From: Pectinatus frisingensis
GTDB lineage: Bacteria; Bacillota; Negativicutes; Selenomonadales; Selenomonadaceae
Assembly (NCBI RefSeq): GCF_015732285.1
Contig: NZ_WIQU01000065.1
Coordinates: forward strand, 9,058-73,057
Length of the DNA stretch: 64,000 bases
Direction of reading: 5' to 3'
Part shown: in pieces, positions 27,789 through 36,925 of the stretch
How the letters are laid out: each line of letters starts with the position of its first letter
Numbering within the stretch: position 1 is the stretch's first letter
Made by a program: the position numbers and the translations under genes
Notes under the pieces: model-generated
What the model was told of the DNA's origin: nothing
Seen by the model: the letters and a program-made list of their open reading frames with translations, nothing else
The model's database searches: none

Positions 27789-27834
27789 TTAATCCCCCCT
27801 TAATAGAATTTTCTACTAAAGGGGGATTAATTTT
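27789..27834. terminator. Bidirectional terminator between bioB and trxB
   Basis: TTAATCCCCC (27789-27798) and GGGGGATTAA (27821-27830) form the base of a stem that continues inward with one mismatch to a 3-base loop. T runs occur on both strands beyond the stem. It serves the convergent bioB and trxB transcripts. Confidence 0.88.
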
Positions 27835-27845
27835 ACACAGGCATA

Positions 27846-28781
27846 TTAATCATGAAACTGTTCTATATATCTTCCAGCAACTTGAACTGCAATTGCACCA
27901 TCATTAACGGCTGTTACTATTTGGCGCAAAAACTTCTTACAAACATCACCGGCACCATATATGCCCTTAACTTTTGTTTGCATATTTTCATCTACTATAA
28001 TATAACCGTCTTTATCGGTGATTCCTAATTTTTTAGCAAACCCAGTTACCGGATCACTGCCAATATAGGGAAAAATTCCACTGGCATGAATCTGCATGAG
28101 TGCATCGCTTTTCGCATCCTTCACAGTCAAACCGGATACTCTATCATTTTCAATAAGCACTTGTTGCGGTAATTTATTTCTAATAATCTCGATTTTATTA
28201 TTAGTCAAAACTTTTTTCTGAACAACTTCATCCGCTCTGAACACATCACGCCGGATAACAATTGTTACCTTATTTACCACTCTTGTTAAATAAATAGCTT
28301 CCTCTAAGGCAGAATTGCCGCCGCCAACGATTATAACATCTCTATCTTTATAAAAACCGGCATCGCAAACAGCACAGAAACTTATTCCCTTGCCAATCAT
28401 TTCCTGCTCACCCGGAATATGCATCAAACGTTCGACTGTCCCTGATGCAATTACCACGCTGTAAGCTTGAAATCTCTTGCCATCTTTACATATAACTGTT
28501 TTCACTTTTCCCTCATCAACAATATCTGCTGCTTCAGCAAAAACAAATTCCGGTCCGAATGAAGTTGTCTGTTCATACATGGACCAGGCCAAATCAGCAC
28601 CATTTACTGATTTTGTTCCCGGCCAATTTTCAATTGCGAATGTCTTGACTAACTTGCCCCCTGGTGCATCAGCTTCCAAAATAAGCGCTTTTAATCCCGC
28701 ACGGCAGGCATATACGGCTGCTGTCATCCCGGCAGGTCCTGCGCCAATTATAGCTACATCATAAACAACATTGTTTTCCAT
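27846..28781 (-). CDS. trxB: Thioredoxin-disulfide reductase
   Basis: This 311-residue flavoprotein reduces thioredoxin with NADPH. The FAD-binding GAGPAG is at 13-18, the redox disulfide is Cys136-Ala-Val-Cys139 in SFCAVCDAGF, and the NADPH site is GGGNSALEEA followed by IRRDVFRADE. The C-terminal FAD motif GIYGAGDV is present. The start at 28781 gives a normal N-terminus, while an upstream in-frame start would overlap trxA. It follows trxA by 4 bases and is surely co-transcribed with it. Confidence 0.95.
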   Translation of the reverse strand: MENNVVYDVAIIGAGPAGMTAAVYACRAGLKALILEADAPGGKLVKTFAIENWPGTKSVNGADLAWSMYEQTTSFGPEFVFAEAADIVDEGKVKTVICKDGKRFQAYSVVIASGTVERLMHIPGEQEMIGKGISFCAVCDAGFYKDRDVIIVGGGNSALEEAIYLTRVVNKVTIVIRRDVFRADEVVQKKVLTNNKIEIIRNKLPQQVLIENDRVSGLTVKDAKSDALMQIHASGIFPYIGSDPVTGFAKKLGITDKDGYIIVDENMQTKVKGIYGAGDVCKKFLRQIVTAVNDGAIAVQVAGRYIEQFHD

Positions 28782-28785
28782 AATG

Positions 28786-29118
28786 TCAGCCAACCTTTTT
28801 AGCTGCCAATTCTTTAAGTTTAGGAAGTAAGACATTTTCAGGAATAAAACCACTCATACTATTTTCAGCTTCACCATTAACGATAAAATAAAGTGTAGGT
28901 ACAACTGTTACATTATATTTTTGTGCTAATTCTGGTTCCTGATCTATATCCACCTTAACAATATCTATATCTACTTCATTCTTGCCTTCTATTGTTTCAA
29001 AAACACGCCCAAGCATCTTACACGGGCCACACCACGTAGCAAAAAAATCAACCATAAATGTTTTCTTTTCCGCTATCATTTTATTAAATAGCTCCTTGTC
29101 TGCATGTATTATAGCCAT
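28786..29118 (-). CDS. trxA: Thioredoxin
   Basis: This 110-residue protein is a standard thioredoxin with active site Cys30-Gly-Pro-Cys33 (ATWCGPCK), the cis-proline region VVPTLYF and no extra domains. The ATG at 29118 is chosen because GAGGAGG lies 7 bases upstream and an earlier ATG sits before that site. It forms a two-gene unit with trxB. A promoter TTGACA-17-TATTAT lies just upstream. Confidence 0.95.
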   Translation of the reverse strand: MAIIHADKELFNKMIAEKKTFMVDFFATWCGPCKMLGRVFETIEGKNEVDIDIVKVDIDQEPELAQKYNVTVVPTLYFIVNGEAENSMSGFIPENVLLPKLKELAAKKVG

Positions 29119-29158
29119 TGCAGATCCTCCTCTCATTTATATATATCCGATTAACTAT

Positions 29159-29187
29159 ATAATATTTTATCCCCTGGAAATTGTCAA
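29159..29187 (-). promoter_or_regulatory. trxAB promoter
   Basis: On the minus strand TTGACA (29182-29187) and TATTAT (29159-29164) are 17 bases apart, close to the housekeeping consensus. The trxA start is about 40 bases downstream. Confidence 0.7.
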
Positions 29188-29235
29188 GTATTTATAGTAT
29201 TTTATCGCAATAATATTTATTAAATAATATTGATT

Positions 29236-29532
29236 TTAATCTATCTTTAGTTCTGTAATTTTTTTATTGCTGCTATATTGTCCTGTTTTCTTACCATCAA
29301 CCATTACATGCATCTTATAATCATCAAGTTTACCGGCCTCATCAGCAATTTGTGCAAATGATTTGTGCTGTTTATAGCTTTCTTCCATTACACTATTCAC
29401 ACTTCTATCAGTCAAATCCGCAACAATTTTTGCTGTTCCAGCTTCACTGGCTGTTGCCGAAAACGCTGTAATCGATGCCAATCCTATAGCAAATATTGTT
29501 GCAGTAATAATATTCATTTTTTTATTTGACAT
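29236..29532 (-). CDS. Small secreted protein, DUF2680-like
   Basis: This 98-residue protein has a signal peptide (lysines at 4-5, hydrophobic stretch about 8-24, likely cleavage after SATA near 28). The mature part carries LTDRSVNSVMEES and HKSFAQIADEAGKLDDYK. This resembles the DUF2680 pattern of short exported proteins, in which GKSFAEIA-like and GKLDEFK-like segments recur. The function is unknown. AAGGAGA lies 8 bases before the ATG. It is divergent from a two-component system gene pair beginning at 29799, which may control it. Confidence 0.7.
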   Translation of the reverse strand: MSNKKMNIITATIFAIGLASITAFSATASEAGTAKIVADLTDRSVNSVMEESYKQHKSFAQIADEAGKLDDYKMHVMVDGKKTGQYSSNKKITELKID

Positions 29533-29798
29533 TATAACGTCTCCTTCGTATAAATAATTTCACTTATCAACCAATAACATATTTATCATTTATATTATAT
29601 TATCATTAAAATATGGCAAATTTATGTCACTTCATATTTATATTATCGTATGAAAAATATATCACAGATATTTTTCTCAATTTATTTTTTTCCATAAAAA
29701 AAACAAATTTATTTGTTATTATAACAATAAATTTATATACTGAAATATATTAAATACTTTAAATAAATTCAAAACTGTTATAAAAAGAGGGATATACT
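29533..29798. promoter_or_regulatory. Divergent spacer upstream of the two-component system
   Basis: This 266-base, very AT-rich region separates the small secreted gene from the response regulator gene. It contains an imperfect dyad centred near 29720 (TGTTA-N3-TAACA at 29714-29726, with partly complementary AAATTTA arms outside), a possible operator. No clear promoter could be assigned amid the AT background. Confidence 0.35.
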
Positions 29799-30494
29799 AT
29801 GAAAAATATGCTTATTGCCGAAGACAATAAACAAATTGCCACAGTTTTAGGAGAATACGCCAAACAGGAAAATTTTAATGTTTTTTTTGCTTCAGATGGT
29901 ACAGTAGCCATTGATATTTTTAATAAAGAAAGCCTCGATATTATTCTCCTTGATATAATGATGCCACAAAAAGATGGTTTTGCCGTTTGTCGTGAAATTC
30001 GTCAAACCTCTAATGTTCCGGTCATAATGATAACCGCACGTGGTGAAGATTTTGAACGAATAATGGGCCTTGATATCGGTGCCGATGATTATATTGTAAA
30101 ACCGTTTTCCCCAGGAGAAGTAATGGCCAGAGTCAGAGCTGTCTTACGCCGCATGGAAATCACTTCCAGCGATCAAAAACGGCTTTTAAAATATAATGAT
30201 ATGTCCATCGATCTTAACAGCTATACTGTCTCTATTAACGGAAGAGATGTTTCTTTAACAAAAAAAGAAATCGAACTGCTATGGTTATTAGCCTCTAACT
30301 ATGGCAAAGTTTTTTCCCGTGATAATCTTTTGGACAGTATCTGGGGATATGACTATTTTGGTGACACCAGAACAGTAGATTCACATATAAAAAGACTGCG
30401 TGCCAAATTGAATACCAAAAGTGACTATGGTAAAATGATAAAAACGGTATGGGGAGTGGGATATAAATTTGAAGCCGCCGAAAATGAAGATTAA
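29799..30494 (+). CDS. OmpR/PhoB family response regulator
   Basis: This 231-residue DNA-binding response regulator has a receiver domain (about 1-118) with phosphoacceptor Asp52 in LLDIMMP, acidic residues EDN at 8-10 and lysine in VKPFSPGE near 101. A winged-helix domain follows (about 130-228, with SLTKKEIELLWLLASN and DTRTVDSHIKRLRAKL). AAAGAGGG precedes the ATG. Its last codons overlap the start of the sensor kinase gene by 11 bases, so the two form one unit. The target genes are unknown; the divergent small secreted protein is one candidate. Confidence 0.95.
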   Translation: MKNMLIAEDNKQIATVLGEYAKQENFNVFFASDGTVAIDIFNKESLDIILLDIMMPQKDGFAVCREIRQTSNVPVIMITARGEDFERIMGLDIGADDYIVKPFSPGEVMARVRAVLRRMEITSSDQKRLLKYNDMSIDLNSYTVSINGRDVSLTKKEIELLWLLASNYGKVFSRDNLLDSIWGYDYFGDTRTVDSHIKRLRAKLNTKSDYGKMIKTVWGVGYKFEAAENED

Positions 30495-32034
30495 AATTGT
30501 TTATAAATTATTTGCTTTTTTTACGGCAGTATTGTTTATCTTCATGCTTATTTTAAACGGTTTTTTCTACTTTTTTTTCAACAAACAGACCGTTGAGTTA
30601 CGCCGCAACGATCTTCGGGAAAAAGTTGGAACAATCGCCAACACAATAAGTATGTTTTTGCAAAATGACGCCCCGACAGATGACCAACAGCCATCTCCAT
30701 CGGTACAAACAGTTCCGCCGCATGAAAATATGCACATGCATATGGGTATGTCCGGCACAGCTATGCCTTATTACCGGGCATTAGTTTACTATATAAAACT
30801 ATTGAATCGTATGGATATGTCAGATATTTGGCTGATAAACGATAATCACCAGTTTTTAATCAGTAATAACCGACATCATCATCCCGTACAATACAATGAA
30901 CTGCCTACAGGTGGTGTTGATGTAATAAATGAAGCTTTACAAGGAAATATTGTCGTTGCTGACAGTTTCAGCGGAGTTTTGGGTACACCGGCTACTACAG
31001 CGGCAGCTCCCATACGTGGTGCCGATGGCAGTTACGTTGGTGCCGTATTAATGCATGTCCCCTTAAATGAAGTCAATAATTCCATTTTTTATGCTATAAG
31101 GCTTCTCATTATAAGTTCACTTTTTGCCATGGTTATTTCCCTGCCGGCCTCATTACTGGTATCTTATTATTGCACAGAACCCTTGCGGAAAATGAAAACA
31201 ATGGCTCTTTCCATTGCCGAGGGAAATTATGCTACAAGAGCACACGTCCATCAATCTGATGAAATTGGCGATCTCGCCTCATCACTTGATCAAATGGCTG
31301 TGCGGCTTGATGCTGCCGCAAAAGAAAGTGGACGGCTTGATAAAGCCCGCCGTATTTTCATTGCCAATGTATCGCATGAATTGAGGACACCTGTTACTGT
31401 TTTGCGTGCCTCACTCGAGGCATTGACCAATGGTCTTATAAAAGATGATGTCCAGCAAAAAGAATATCATCAACAAATGCTTAATGAAACTATTTATCTC
31501 GAGCGGCTGGTCAACGATATGCTGGAACTTTCAAAATTACAAAATCCTGATTTTAAAATAGAAATGACAAAATTTATTCTCAATGATTTGGTAAATGATG
31601 CCTCAAGATCAATGCGGCCTTTTGCCGCAGCCAAGCAAATACACATAAACACCAACATCGAATTACCACCTGCCCAATTAATCGGTGATTATGGACGACT
31701 ACGGCAAATGTTGATGATCGTAATCGATAATGCTATAAAATTTTCGCAAAAAAATGATTTTATTACCATCCATCTTTATAATAAACCAGAAAAAAAATCT
31801 ACCGCCTTTCTTTCCATAAGTGACAATGGCTGTGGTATAGACCCGACTGTCCTGCCGCATATTTTCGATCGTTTTCACAAAACCAATGACGAGCGCAATA
31901 AAAAAGGTACCGGCCTGGGTTTGGCCATTGCCAAACAAATAGCCTTACACCATGATATTGAAATAAAAATAGATAGTATCTTAAATAAAGGCGCAACTTT
32001 TACTTTTTCTTTTAAAGATATTCATCTTTTATAG
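30484..32034 (+). CDS. Sensor histidine kinase with Met/His-rich extracellular domain
   Basis: This 516-residue kinase has a membrane segment at about 8-33 and a second at about 202-229, enclosing an extracellular domain of about 170 residues. A HAMP linker follows (230-285), then a HisKA domain with His298 in ANVSHELRTP and an ATPase domain with N, G1 (SDNGCGID) and G2 (GTGLGLAIAK) boxes. The sensor domain holds a cluster PPHENMHMHMGMSGTAM (78-94) and HHHPVQY (131-137), suggesting binding of copper or another soft metal. The start at 30484 overlaps the regulator gene; an in-frame TTG at 30469 is possible. Confidence 0.92.
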   Translation: MKIKIVYKLFAFFTAVLFIFMLILNGFFYFFFNKQTVELRRNDLREKVGTIANTISMFLQNDAPTDDQQPSPSVQTVPPHENMHMHMGMSGTAMPYYRALVYYIKLLNRMDMSDIWLINDNHQFLISNNRHHHPVQYNELPTGGVDVINEALQGNIVVADSFSGVLGTPATTAAAPIRGADGSYVGAVLMHVPLNEVNNSIFYAIRLLIISSLFAMVISLPASLLVSYYCTEPLRKMKTMALSIAEGNYATRAHVHQSDEIGDLASSLDQMAVRLDAAAKESGRLDKARRIFIANVSHELRTPVTVLRASLEALTNGLIKDDVQQKEYHQQMLNETIYLERLVNDMLELSKLQNPDFKIEMTKFILNDLVNDASRSMRPFAAAKQIHINTNIELPPAQLIGDYGRLRQMLMIVIDNAIKFSQKNDFITIHLYNKPEKKSTAFLSISDNGCGIDPTVLPHIFDRFHKTNDERNKKGTGLGLAIAKQIALHHDIEIKIDSILNKGATFTFSFKDIHLL

Positions 32035-32080
32035 TACCGATATTATATATCGCAATTAAGCGCATTTATCGGTTCGCCGA

Positions 32081-32109
32081 TTGAGGTTTAAATTACAATG
32101 GTGTATAAT
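32081..32109 (+). promoter_or_regulatory. Promoter of the thioesterase-dacF unit
   Basis: TTGAGG (32081-32086) and TATAAT (32104-32109) are 17 bases apart. The next start codon is about 90 bases downstream. A small GC hairpin ATCGG-TTCG-CCGAT sits just upstream at 32068-32081, between the kinase stop and this promoter. Confidence 0.6.
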
Positions 32110-32198
32110 ATTAAATTATTTCTGTAAGCATATCAATATACTTAATTCACCCACTTTTCACAGTATTTTATTTCAAAATCGAAGGAGCACTCATCTAC

Positions 32199-32633
32199 AT
32201 GTCAAAATTTAATTTTCATTTAAATGAATCCTTAGAAAGCGCTATTCGTTCTTTCTATGATGATAACCCTTTTACTAAGGATTTAGGCGTAGTAATCGAC
32301 AAAATTGACTATGGCCGCATTGATATAAGCCTCAAGGTAGAACATCGCCATACCAATATTTATCAAATAACTCACGGCGGTGTCTTGATGTCATTATCAG
32401 ATGCTGCGATAGGCGCTGCATGTTTAAGCCTCAACAAACGTGTCGTTACACTCGACTTCAGTATAAACCTATTAAGGGCTGTACCAGAGGGGCACACAAT
32501 AAAAACCAAAACAGAAATTATCCATAATGGTAAGCAGACAATCGTTGCAGAATGTTCCATTTTCGATGAAACCAATAAGTTATGCTGCAAAAGCCGTGCT
32601 ACAATGTTTGTTGTCGGACAATTGCAGAAATAA
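32199..32633 (+). CDS. PaaI-type hotdog-fold thioesterase
   Basis: This 144-residue protein is a single hotdog domain of the PaaI/4HBT kind. The conserved helix region THGGVLMSLSDAAIGAACLSLN near 64-85 carries the usual HGG motif and catalytic aspartate. It should hydrolyse acyl-CoA or aryl-CoA thioesters in the cytoplasm, substrate unknown. GAAGGAGC precedes the ATG. It is followed after 18 bases by a DD-carboxypeptidase gene, which looks like simple co-transcription and not a pathway link. Confidence 0.87.
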   Translation: MSKFNFHLNESLESAIRSFYDDNPFTKDLGVVIDKIDYGRIDISLKVEHRHTNIYQITHGGVLMSLSDAAIGAACLSLNKRVVTLDFSINLLRAVPEGHTIKTKTEIIHNGKQTIVAECSIFDETNKLCCKSRATMFVVGQLQK

Positions 32634-32651
32634 AAGCAAAGGAGCATTCAT

Positions 32652-33833
32652 GTGCAATTTTTACGCTATTTTATTTTTACAATAATATTTTCTCTATCGA
32701 CAATTTCTTTCGTTTCTGCAGACGGCCTGCCGACAGAATTCAATACAGCAGCCGCACCGGAATATGGTCTTACTGCTAAATCTGCCATATTAATTGAAGC
32801 TTCTACCGGACGCGTAATATTTGAAAAAAACGCTGATGCCCATGAATATCCAGCCAGTATGACTAAAATACTGACAGCTATTTTGTCACTGGAAATGTCC
32901 AGCCCCGATGATATAGTTCACATAGCAGATGAAGCCGCTGATGTAGATGGCTCCTCCTTATATCTGGAAAAAGGCGACATCATGCGAATGGATGAACTTC
33001 GTCAAGGAATGATGCTGGTATCAGGTAACGATGCTGCAGTAGCTATTGCTGATGCAATAAGCGGTAACACTACGGCTTTCGCTGCAGTCATGAATCAAAA
33101 GGCCCAACAGATTGGTGCTATTAACAGTCATTTTGCTAATCCCAATGGATTACCCGATCCCAATCATTATTCTACAGCCCGCGACATGGCTAAAATTGCC
33201 CAATATGCTTATCGCAATAAAGAATTTCGTAAGATAGTCACAGTCCAGGAACAAGAGATTCACTGGCTGACCCCCAACAAAAAAATGGTTTTTGATAACA
33301 CTAATCATCTTTTATGGGACTACCCAGGTGCCAATGGTATAAAAACCGGTTATACAGATGAAGCCGGTGGTTGCCTGACCGCTTCTGCCACCCGCAATGG
33401 CGTCACTTTAATCGCTGTTGTCATGCACACCGATGATGGAGAAGAAAGGTTTACCGAAGCCCGTCAGCTTCTCGACTATGGTTTCAAAAAAGTTCGATCC
33501 CATTCAGCTTATAAAAAAGCCGATTTAAAACGTTCAATCCATGTACATGACGGACAAGTTGCCCAAATTAATATAACACCTGCAAACGACATATATTATC
33601 CATTGATCAATGATGAAGACAGCTCAGCTTATTCTGTTAAGTTTGATATTCCTAAATATGTAAATGCTCCGATTAAGACCGGTGATAAAGTTGGCACCGT
33701 CGATATTTTATACAACAATCAAAAAGTAGGGGAAGTTCCTATGCTCGCTGACAGATCCAGCAATAGGGGCTTTAGTTTCAAATCATTATATTATGTTTTA
33801 TATGACAGCATAACAGATTTATTTACTGTTTGA
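32652..33833 (+). CDS. dacF: D-alanyl-D-alanine carboxypeptidase (DacF/PBP5 family)
   Basis: This 393-residue penicillin-binding protein trims the terminal D-alanine from peptidoglycan stem peptides. A signal peptide spans about 1-23 (cleavage near VSA-DG). Active-site motifs are Ser69-Met-Thr-Lys72, VSGNDAAVA near 124, and KTGYTDEAGG. A C-terminal beta domain follows (about 285-370). The GTG at 32652 lies 7 bases past AAAGGAG. The protein should sit outside the membrane, probably anchored by its C-terminal tail. It shares a transcript with the thioesterase. Confidence 0.92.
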   Translation: MQFLRYFIFTIIFSLSTISFVSADGLPTEFNTAAAPEYGLTAKSAILIEASTGRVIFEKNADAHEYPASMTKILTAILSLEMSSPDDIVHIADEAADVDGSSLYLEKGDIMRMDELRQGMMLVSGNDAAVAIADAISGNTTAFAAVMNQKAQQIGAINSHFANPNGLPDPNHYSTARDMAKIAQYAYRNKEFRKIVTVQEQEIHWLTPNKKMVFDNTNHLLWDYPGANGIKTGYTDEAGGCLTASATRNGVTLIAVVMHTDDGEERFTEARQLLDYGFKKVRSHSAYKKADLKRSIHVHDGQVAQINITPANDIYYPLINDEDSSAYSVKFDIPKYVNAPIKTGDKVGTVDILYNNQKVGEVPMLADRSSNRGFSFKSLYYVLYDSITDLFTV

Positions 33834-33836
33834 CGT

Positions 33837-33867
33837 GCCGGTCAATTTAATGACCGGTATTTTTATT
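33837..33867 (+). terminator. Terminator after dacF
   Basis: CCGGTCA (33838-33844) and TGACCGG (33851-33857) form a 7-bp GC-rich stem with a 6-base loop, followed by TATTTTTATT on the plus strand. It starts four bases past the dacF stop codon. Confidence 0.85.
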
Positions 33868-33905
33868 CTGATTAATTTTTAAATTTACTATAGGGGGCGT
33901 TTATA

Positions 33906-34859
33906 TTGTCTGTTTTTCTTCACGCTATAGAAGGTGTTATAACACTTTTATTAATGGGACTTGCCGGTTGGTATATGGCTTATAAAGGCTGGATAGATAA
34001 AAATAATAAATCTCTTCTACCCAAATTGGTAAATTATATTTCGCTGCCGCTTTTTTTTATCTATAATCTCACCACCACTTTCAGCAAAGATCAATTAGAA
34101 CATTTAATTTCCGGAGCTGCTGTCCCGTTCATTTCAATGATTATTTGTTATTTTCTCAGCTTATTATTCGTCCGCCTTCTTCATATACGACACGGACATC
34201 GTGGAACTTTCAGTGCTTCTTTCACTAATTCCAATTCCATTTTTGTTGGTGTTCCCGTCACCTTGGCTCTTTTCGGTGAAAAAGCTCTGCCTTACGCTTT
34301 ATTATTTTTTTTCGCCAATACCACTTTTTTTTGGACAATAGGCAATGCTTCAATTCAATCCGACGCCAACAAATCGGCATCATGGCGGGATTACATGACA
34401 CTGGCTACTTTAAAAAAAGTTTTTTCGGCACCAATATGCGGCTTTTTAATCTCTGTTTTATTAATTTTATTTGATATAACGCTGCCGCCTTTTTTAATGG
34501 ATACTGCCAAATATCTCGGTTATATGACGACTCCTGTCGCTTTAATCTTTATTGGATCAACTCTATACTCCATGAATTTCAAACAACTTAAATTTGACCG
34601 TGATCTTAACGGTGTACTTACAGGGCGCTTTATAATAGCACCAATTATAACTTACATAGTAGGTTCATTTTTTCCTATCCCAGAACTTATGTTTAAAGAT
34701 TTTATCATCATGGCATCATTGCCGGCAATGATCCAAACGGTAGTCTTATCCAGTTTATATAAGACTGATATTGAATATGCTACTGTCATTGTCTCTATAA
34801 CCACTATATTTTCAATAATTACTATTCCTATCTACATGGTAATTCTCAGTTATTTATAA
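33906..34859 (+). CDS. AEC (auxin efflux carrier) family transporter
   Basis: This 317-residue membrane protein has about ten hydrophobic segments and the AEC features LPLFFIYNL near 44-53 and TNSNSIFVGVPV near 105-118. Members move organic acids, such as malate or malonate, or other anions; the substrate cannot be read here. The TTG start follows an AGGGGGCG site. It is converging on feoB with only eight bases between the stop codons and no terminator in the gap, so both transcripts must run into each other. Confidence 0.87.
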   Translation: MSVFLHAIEGVITLLLMGLAGWYMAYKGWIDKNNKSLLPKLVNYISLPLFFIYNLTTTFSKDQLEHLISGAAVPFISMIICYFLSLLFVRLLHIRHGHRGTFSASFTNSNSIFVGVPVTLALFGEKALPYALLFFFANTTFFWTIGNASIQSDANKSASWRDYMTLATLKKVFSAPICGFLISVLLILFDITLPPFLMDTAKYLGYMTTPVALIFIGSTLYSMNFKQLKFDRDLNGVLTGRFIIAPIITYIVGSFFPIPELMFKDFIIMASLPAMIQTVVLSSLYKTDIEYATVIVSITTIFSIITIPIYMVILSYL

Positions 34860-34867
34860 TTACATAC

Positions 34868-36925
34868 CTACCTAAAAAATATGCTGCCCACCTGATATAC
34901 AATTGTTGCTGCAACCCATGCAACAAATAATTGAAAAAATACAGAAAACAATGCCCATCTCGCCCTACCTGTTTCTTTTCTTATCGTTACTAAAGTTGCC
35001 ACACAAGGAGTATATAGCAAACAAAATACCATTAAAGCATATGCATTCAGCTGTGAAAAACCAATTTGCGACAGCTTACTGACAACATTGGTCATACCCA
35101 TCTGTGAACTTATATCACTCACACCATAAAGGATACTCATGCTTGAAACCACAACCTCTTTTGCAGCCACACCAGATAATAAAGCCACTGCGATCTGCCA
35201 TACATCAAGCCCCGCCGGTGCTAAAATTGGTGCTATAACTCTGCCGATAAAACCGCCAAAACTTTGTCCTATATCACTTACCATACCGGACATATTAAAA
35301 TGTAAAATAAACCATATCAGTAATGATGCCACAAAAATAGTAGTTCCCGCCTTCGAAAGGTATGATTTCACTTTTTCCCAGGCGTAGATGAATATTGATG
35401 CTGCATTAGGTGATTTATATTCCGGCAATTCAATTAAAAGTGTATTGGTATTTTTATTTTTATCAATGCGAGAAAAAATTAACGCCAAAGCTATTGCGAC
35501 TACAATTCCCAAAACATACATAGAAAATGCTGCATACATCGCATTATCCCCAAAAAACATTCCTGCTATCAGTATATAAATAGGTAATCGCGCGCTGCAT
35601 GACATAAATGGTGTAATCAATATTGTTTTCAATCTATCCCGTGGATTTTCCAGTGCCCTTGAAGCCATTATTGCCGGTACACTGCAGCCAAATCCAAGCA
35701 GCAATGGAATAAAAGCCCTGCCGGACAACCCTACTTTACCCATTATTCCATCCATCACATAAGCTACTCGTGACATATAACCACTGTCTTCAAGAACGGC
35801 CAATGCCAAAAATAATATAAAAATATTGGGCAGAAATGATAATATACTGCCAACACCGGTAATTGCCCCATCAACCAAAAGTGATGTTAAGACAGGACTG
35901 ACATTAATATAGGTCAGAAAATTTTTTATTATATCAGATACTTTATCAATTCCCAAAACGATCCAATCCTGGAAAAAATCACCAATTGTAAATGTTAAAA
36001 AGAAAATGAATGCCATTGTCAATAAAAATATCGGTATTCCAAAATAACGATGTGTTAATATACTATCTATGCGATCAGTATTCTTCGACTCCCTGTCTTT
36101 ATGAACAAGAACTTCCTCAATTACCTCTTCAATAAAATCATATTTTTGCTTAATTATTTCTTTTTCATAGCTTTTCTCCGCCACAGTTGTTATATCAAGC
36201 GGATATTTATTCATTATTTCTTCGTCATGTGCCAATAATTTCAATGCATACCAGCGCAAATTATTTATTGCCCCATATTTTTCTCTTAAGGCATTTTCTA
36301 CTATATCAATCTTATCTTCCAGCCAATCATCATAAACTACTACAGTATTTTTATGATGTCTATGCTGATGGCTGCTTTTTTTTTCGCGCTCATTTTTATG
36401 CTGATGCTCAATTTTATCCATGCCATGCCGTCTGTTATGATGTGCTACAGCATGAAGCAAAATTTCCAGCCCCCTTTTCTTACGAGCTGAAACAGGTATA
36501 ACAGGAACCCCCAGCATTTCCGGTAATCGATGTAGATCTATGTCCATTCCGCGTTCTTCAACAACATCCATCATATTAAGTGCTATTATCAATGGTTTTC
36601 CTAACTCAATAAGCTGCAAAGCCAAATATAAATTGCGTTCCAATGACGATGCGTCAACTACGTCAACTATAATATCGACTTCATCTTCCAATATATATTG
36701 ACGGGACAATTTTTCTTCCATGGTATAAGAAGTGAGACTGTAAATTCCCGGCAAATCGACCAATTTATAATGGTTATTATGATATTTCAATGCTCCTTCC
36801 TTTTTTTCTACAGTAACGCCCGGCCAATTAGCAACCTTCAGATGTGCTCCGGTATATGCATTAAATAAAGTCGTCTTCCCGCAATTAGGATTACCGATAA
36901 AAGCTACATGGATATCCTCACTCAT
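34868..36925 (-). CDS. feoB: Ferrous iron transport protein B
   Basis: This 685-residue protein takes up Fe(II). Its N-terminal G domain has G1 GNPNCGKT (11-18), G3 DLPG and G4 NMMD near 117-120. The membrane domain includes the gate regions LLGFGCSVPAIMASR and the later CLLYTPCVATLVTIR. Between them lies an unusual His-rich stretch (158-191, ten histidines). The start at 36925 gives a normal FeoB opening, with GGAG 9 bases upstream; it overlaps the feoA stop by eight bases, so translation is coupled. Confidence 0.95.
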   Translation of the reverse strand: MSEDIHVAFIGNPNCGKTTLFNAYTGAHLKVANWPGVTVEKKEGALKYHNNHYKLVDLPGIYSLTSYTMEEKLSRQYILEDEVDIIVDVVDASSLERNLYLALQLIELGKPLIIALNMMDVVEERGMDIDLHRLPEMLGVPVIPVSARKKRGLEILLHAVAHHNRRHGMDKIEHQHKNEREKKSSHQHRHHKNTVVVYDDWLEDKIDIVENALREKYGAINNLRWYALKLLAHDEEIMNKYPLDITTVAEKSYEKEIIKQKYDFIEEVIEEVLVHKDRESKNTDRIDSILTHRYFGIPIFLLTMAFIFFLTFTIGDFFQDWIVLGIDKVSDIIKNFLTYINVSPVLTSLLVDGAITGVGSILSFLPNIFILFLALAVLEDSGYMSRVAYVMDGIMGKVGLSGRAFIPLLLGFGCSVPAIMASRALENPRDRLKTILITPFMSCSARLPIYILIAGMFFGDNAMYAAFSMYVLGIVVAIALALIFSRIDKNKNTNTLLIELPEYKSPNAASIFIYAWEKVKSYLSKAGTTIFVASLLIWFILHFNMSGMVSDIGQSFGGFIGRVIAPILAPAGLDVWQIAVALLSGVAAKEVVVSSMSILYGVSDISSQMGMTNVVSKLSQIGFSQLNAYALMVFCLLYTPCVATLVTIRKETGRARWALFSVFFQLFVAWVAATIVYQVGSIFFR

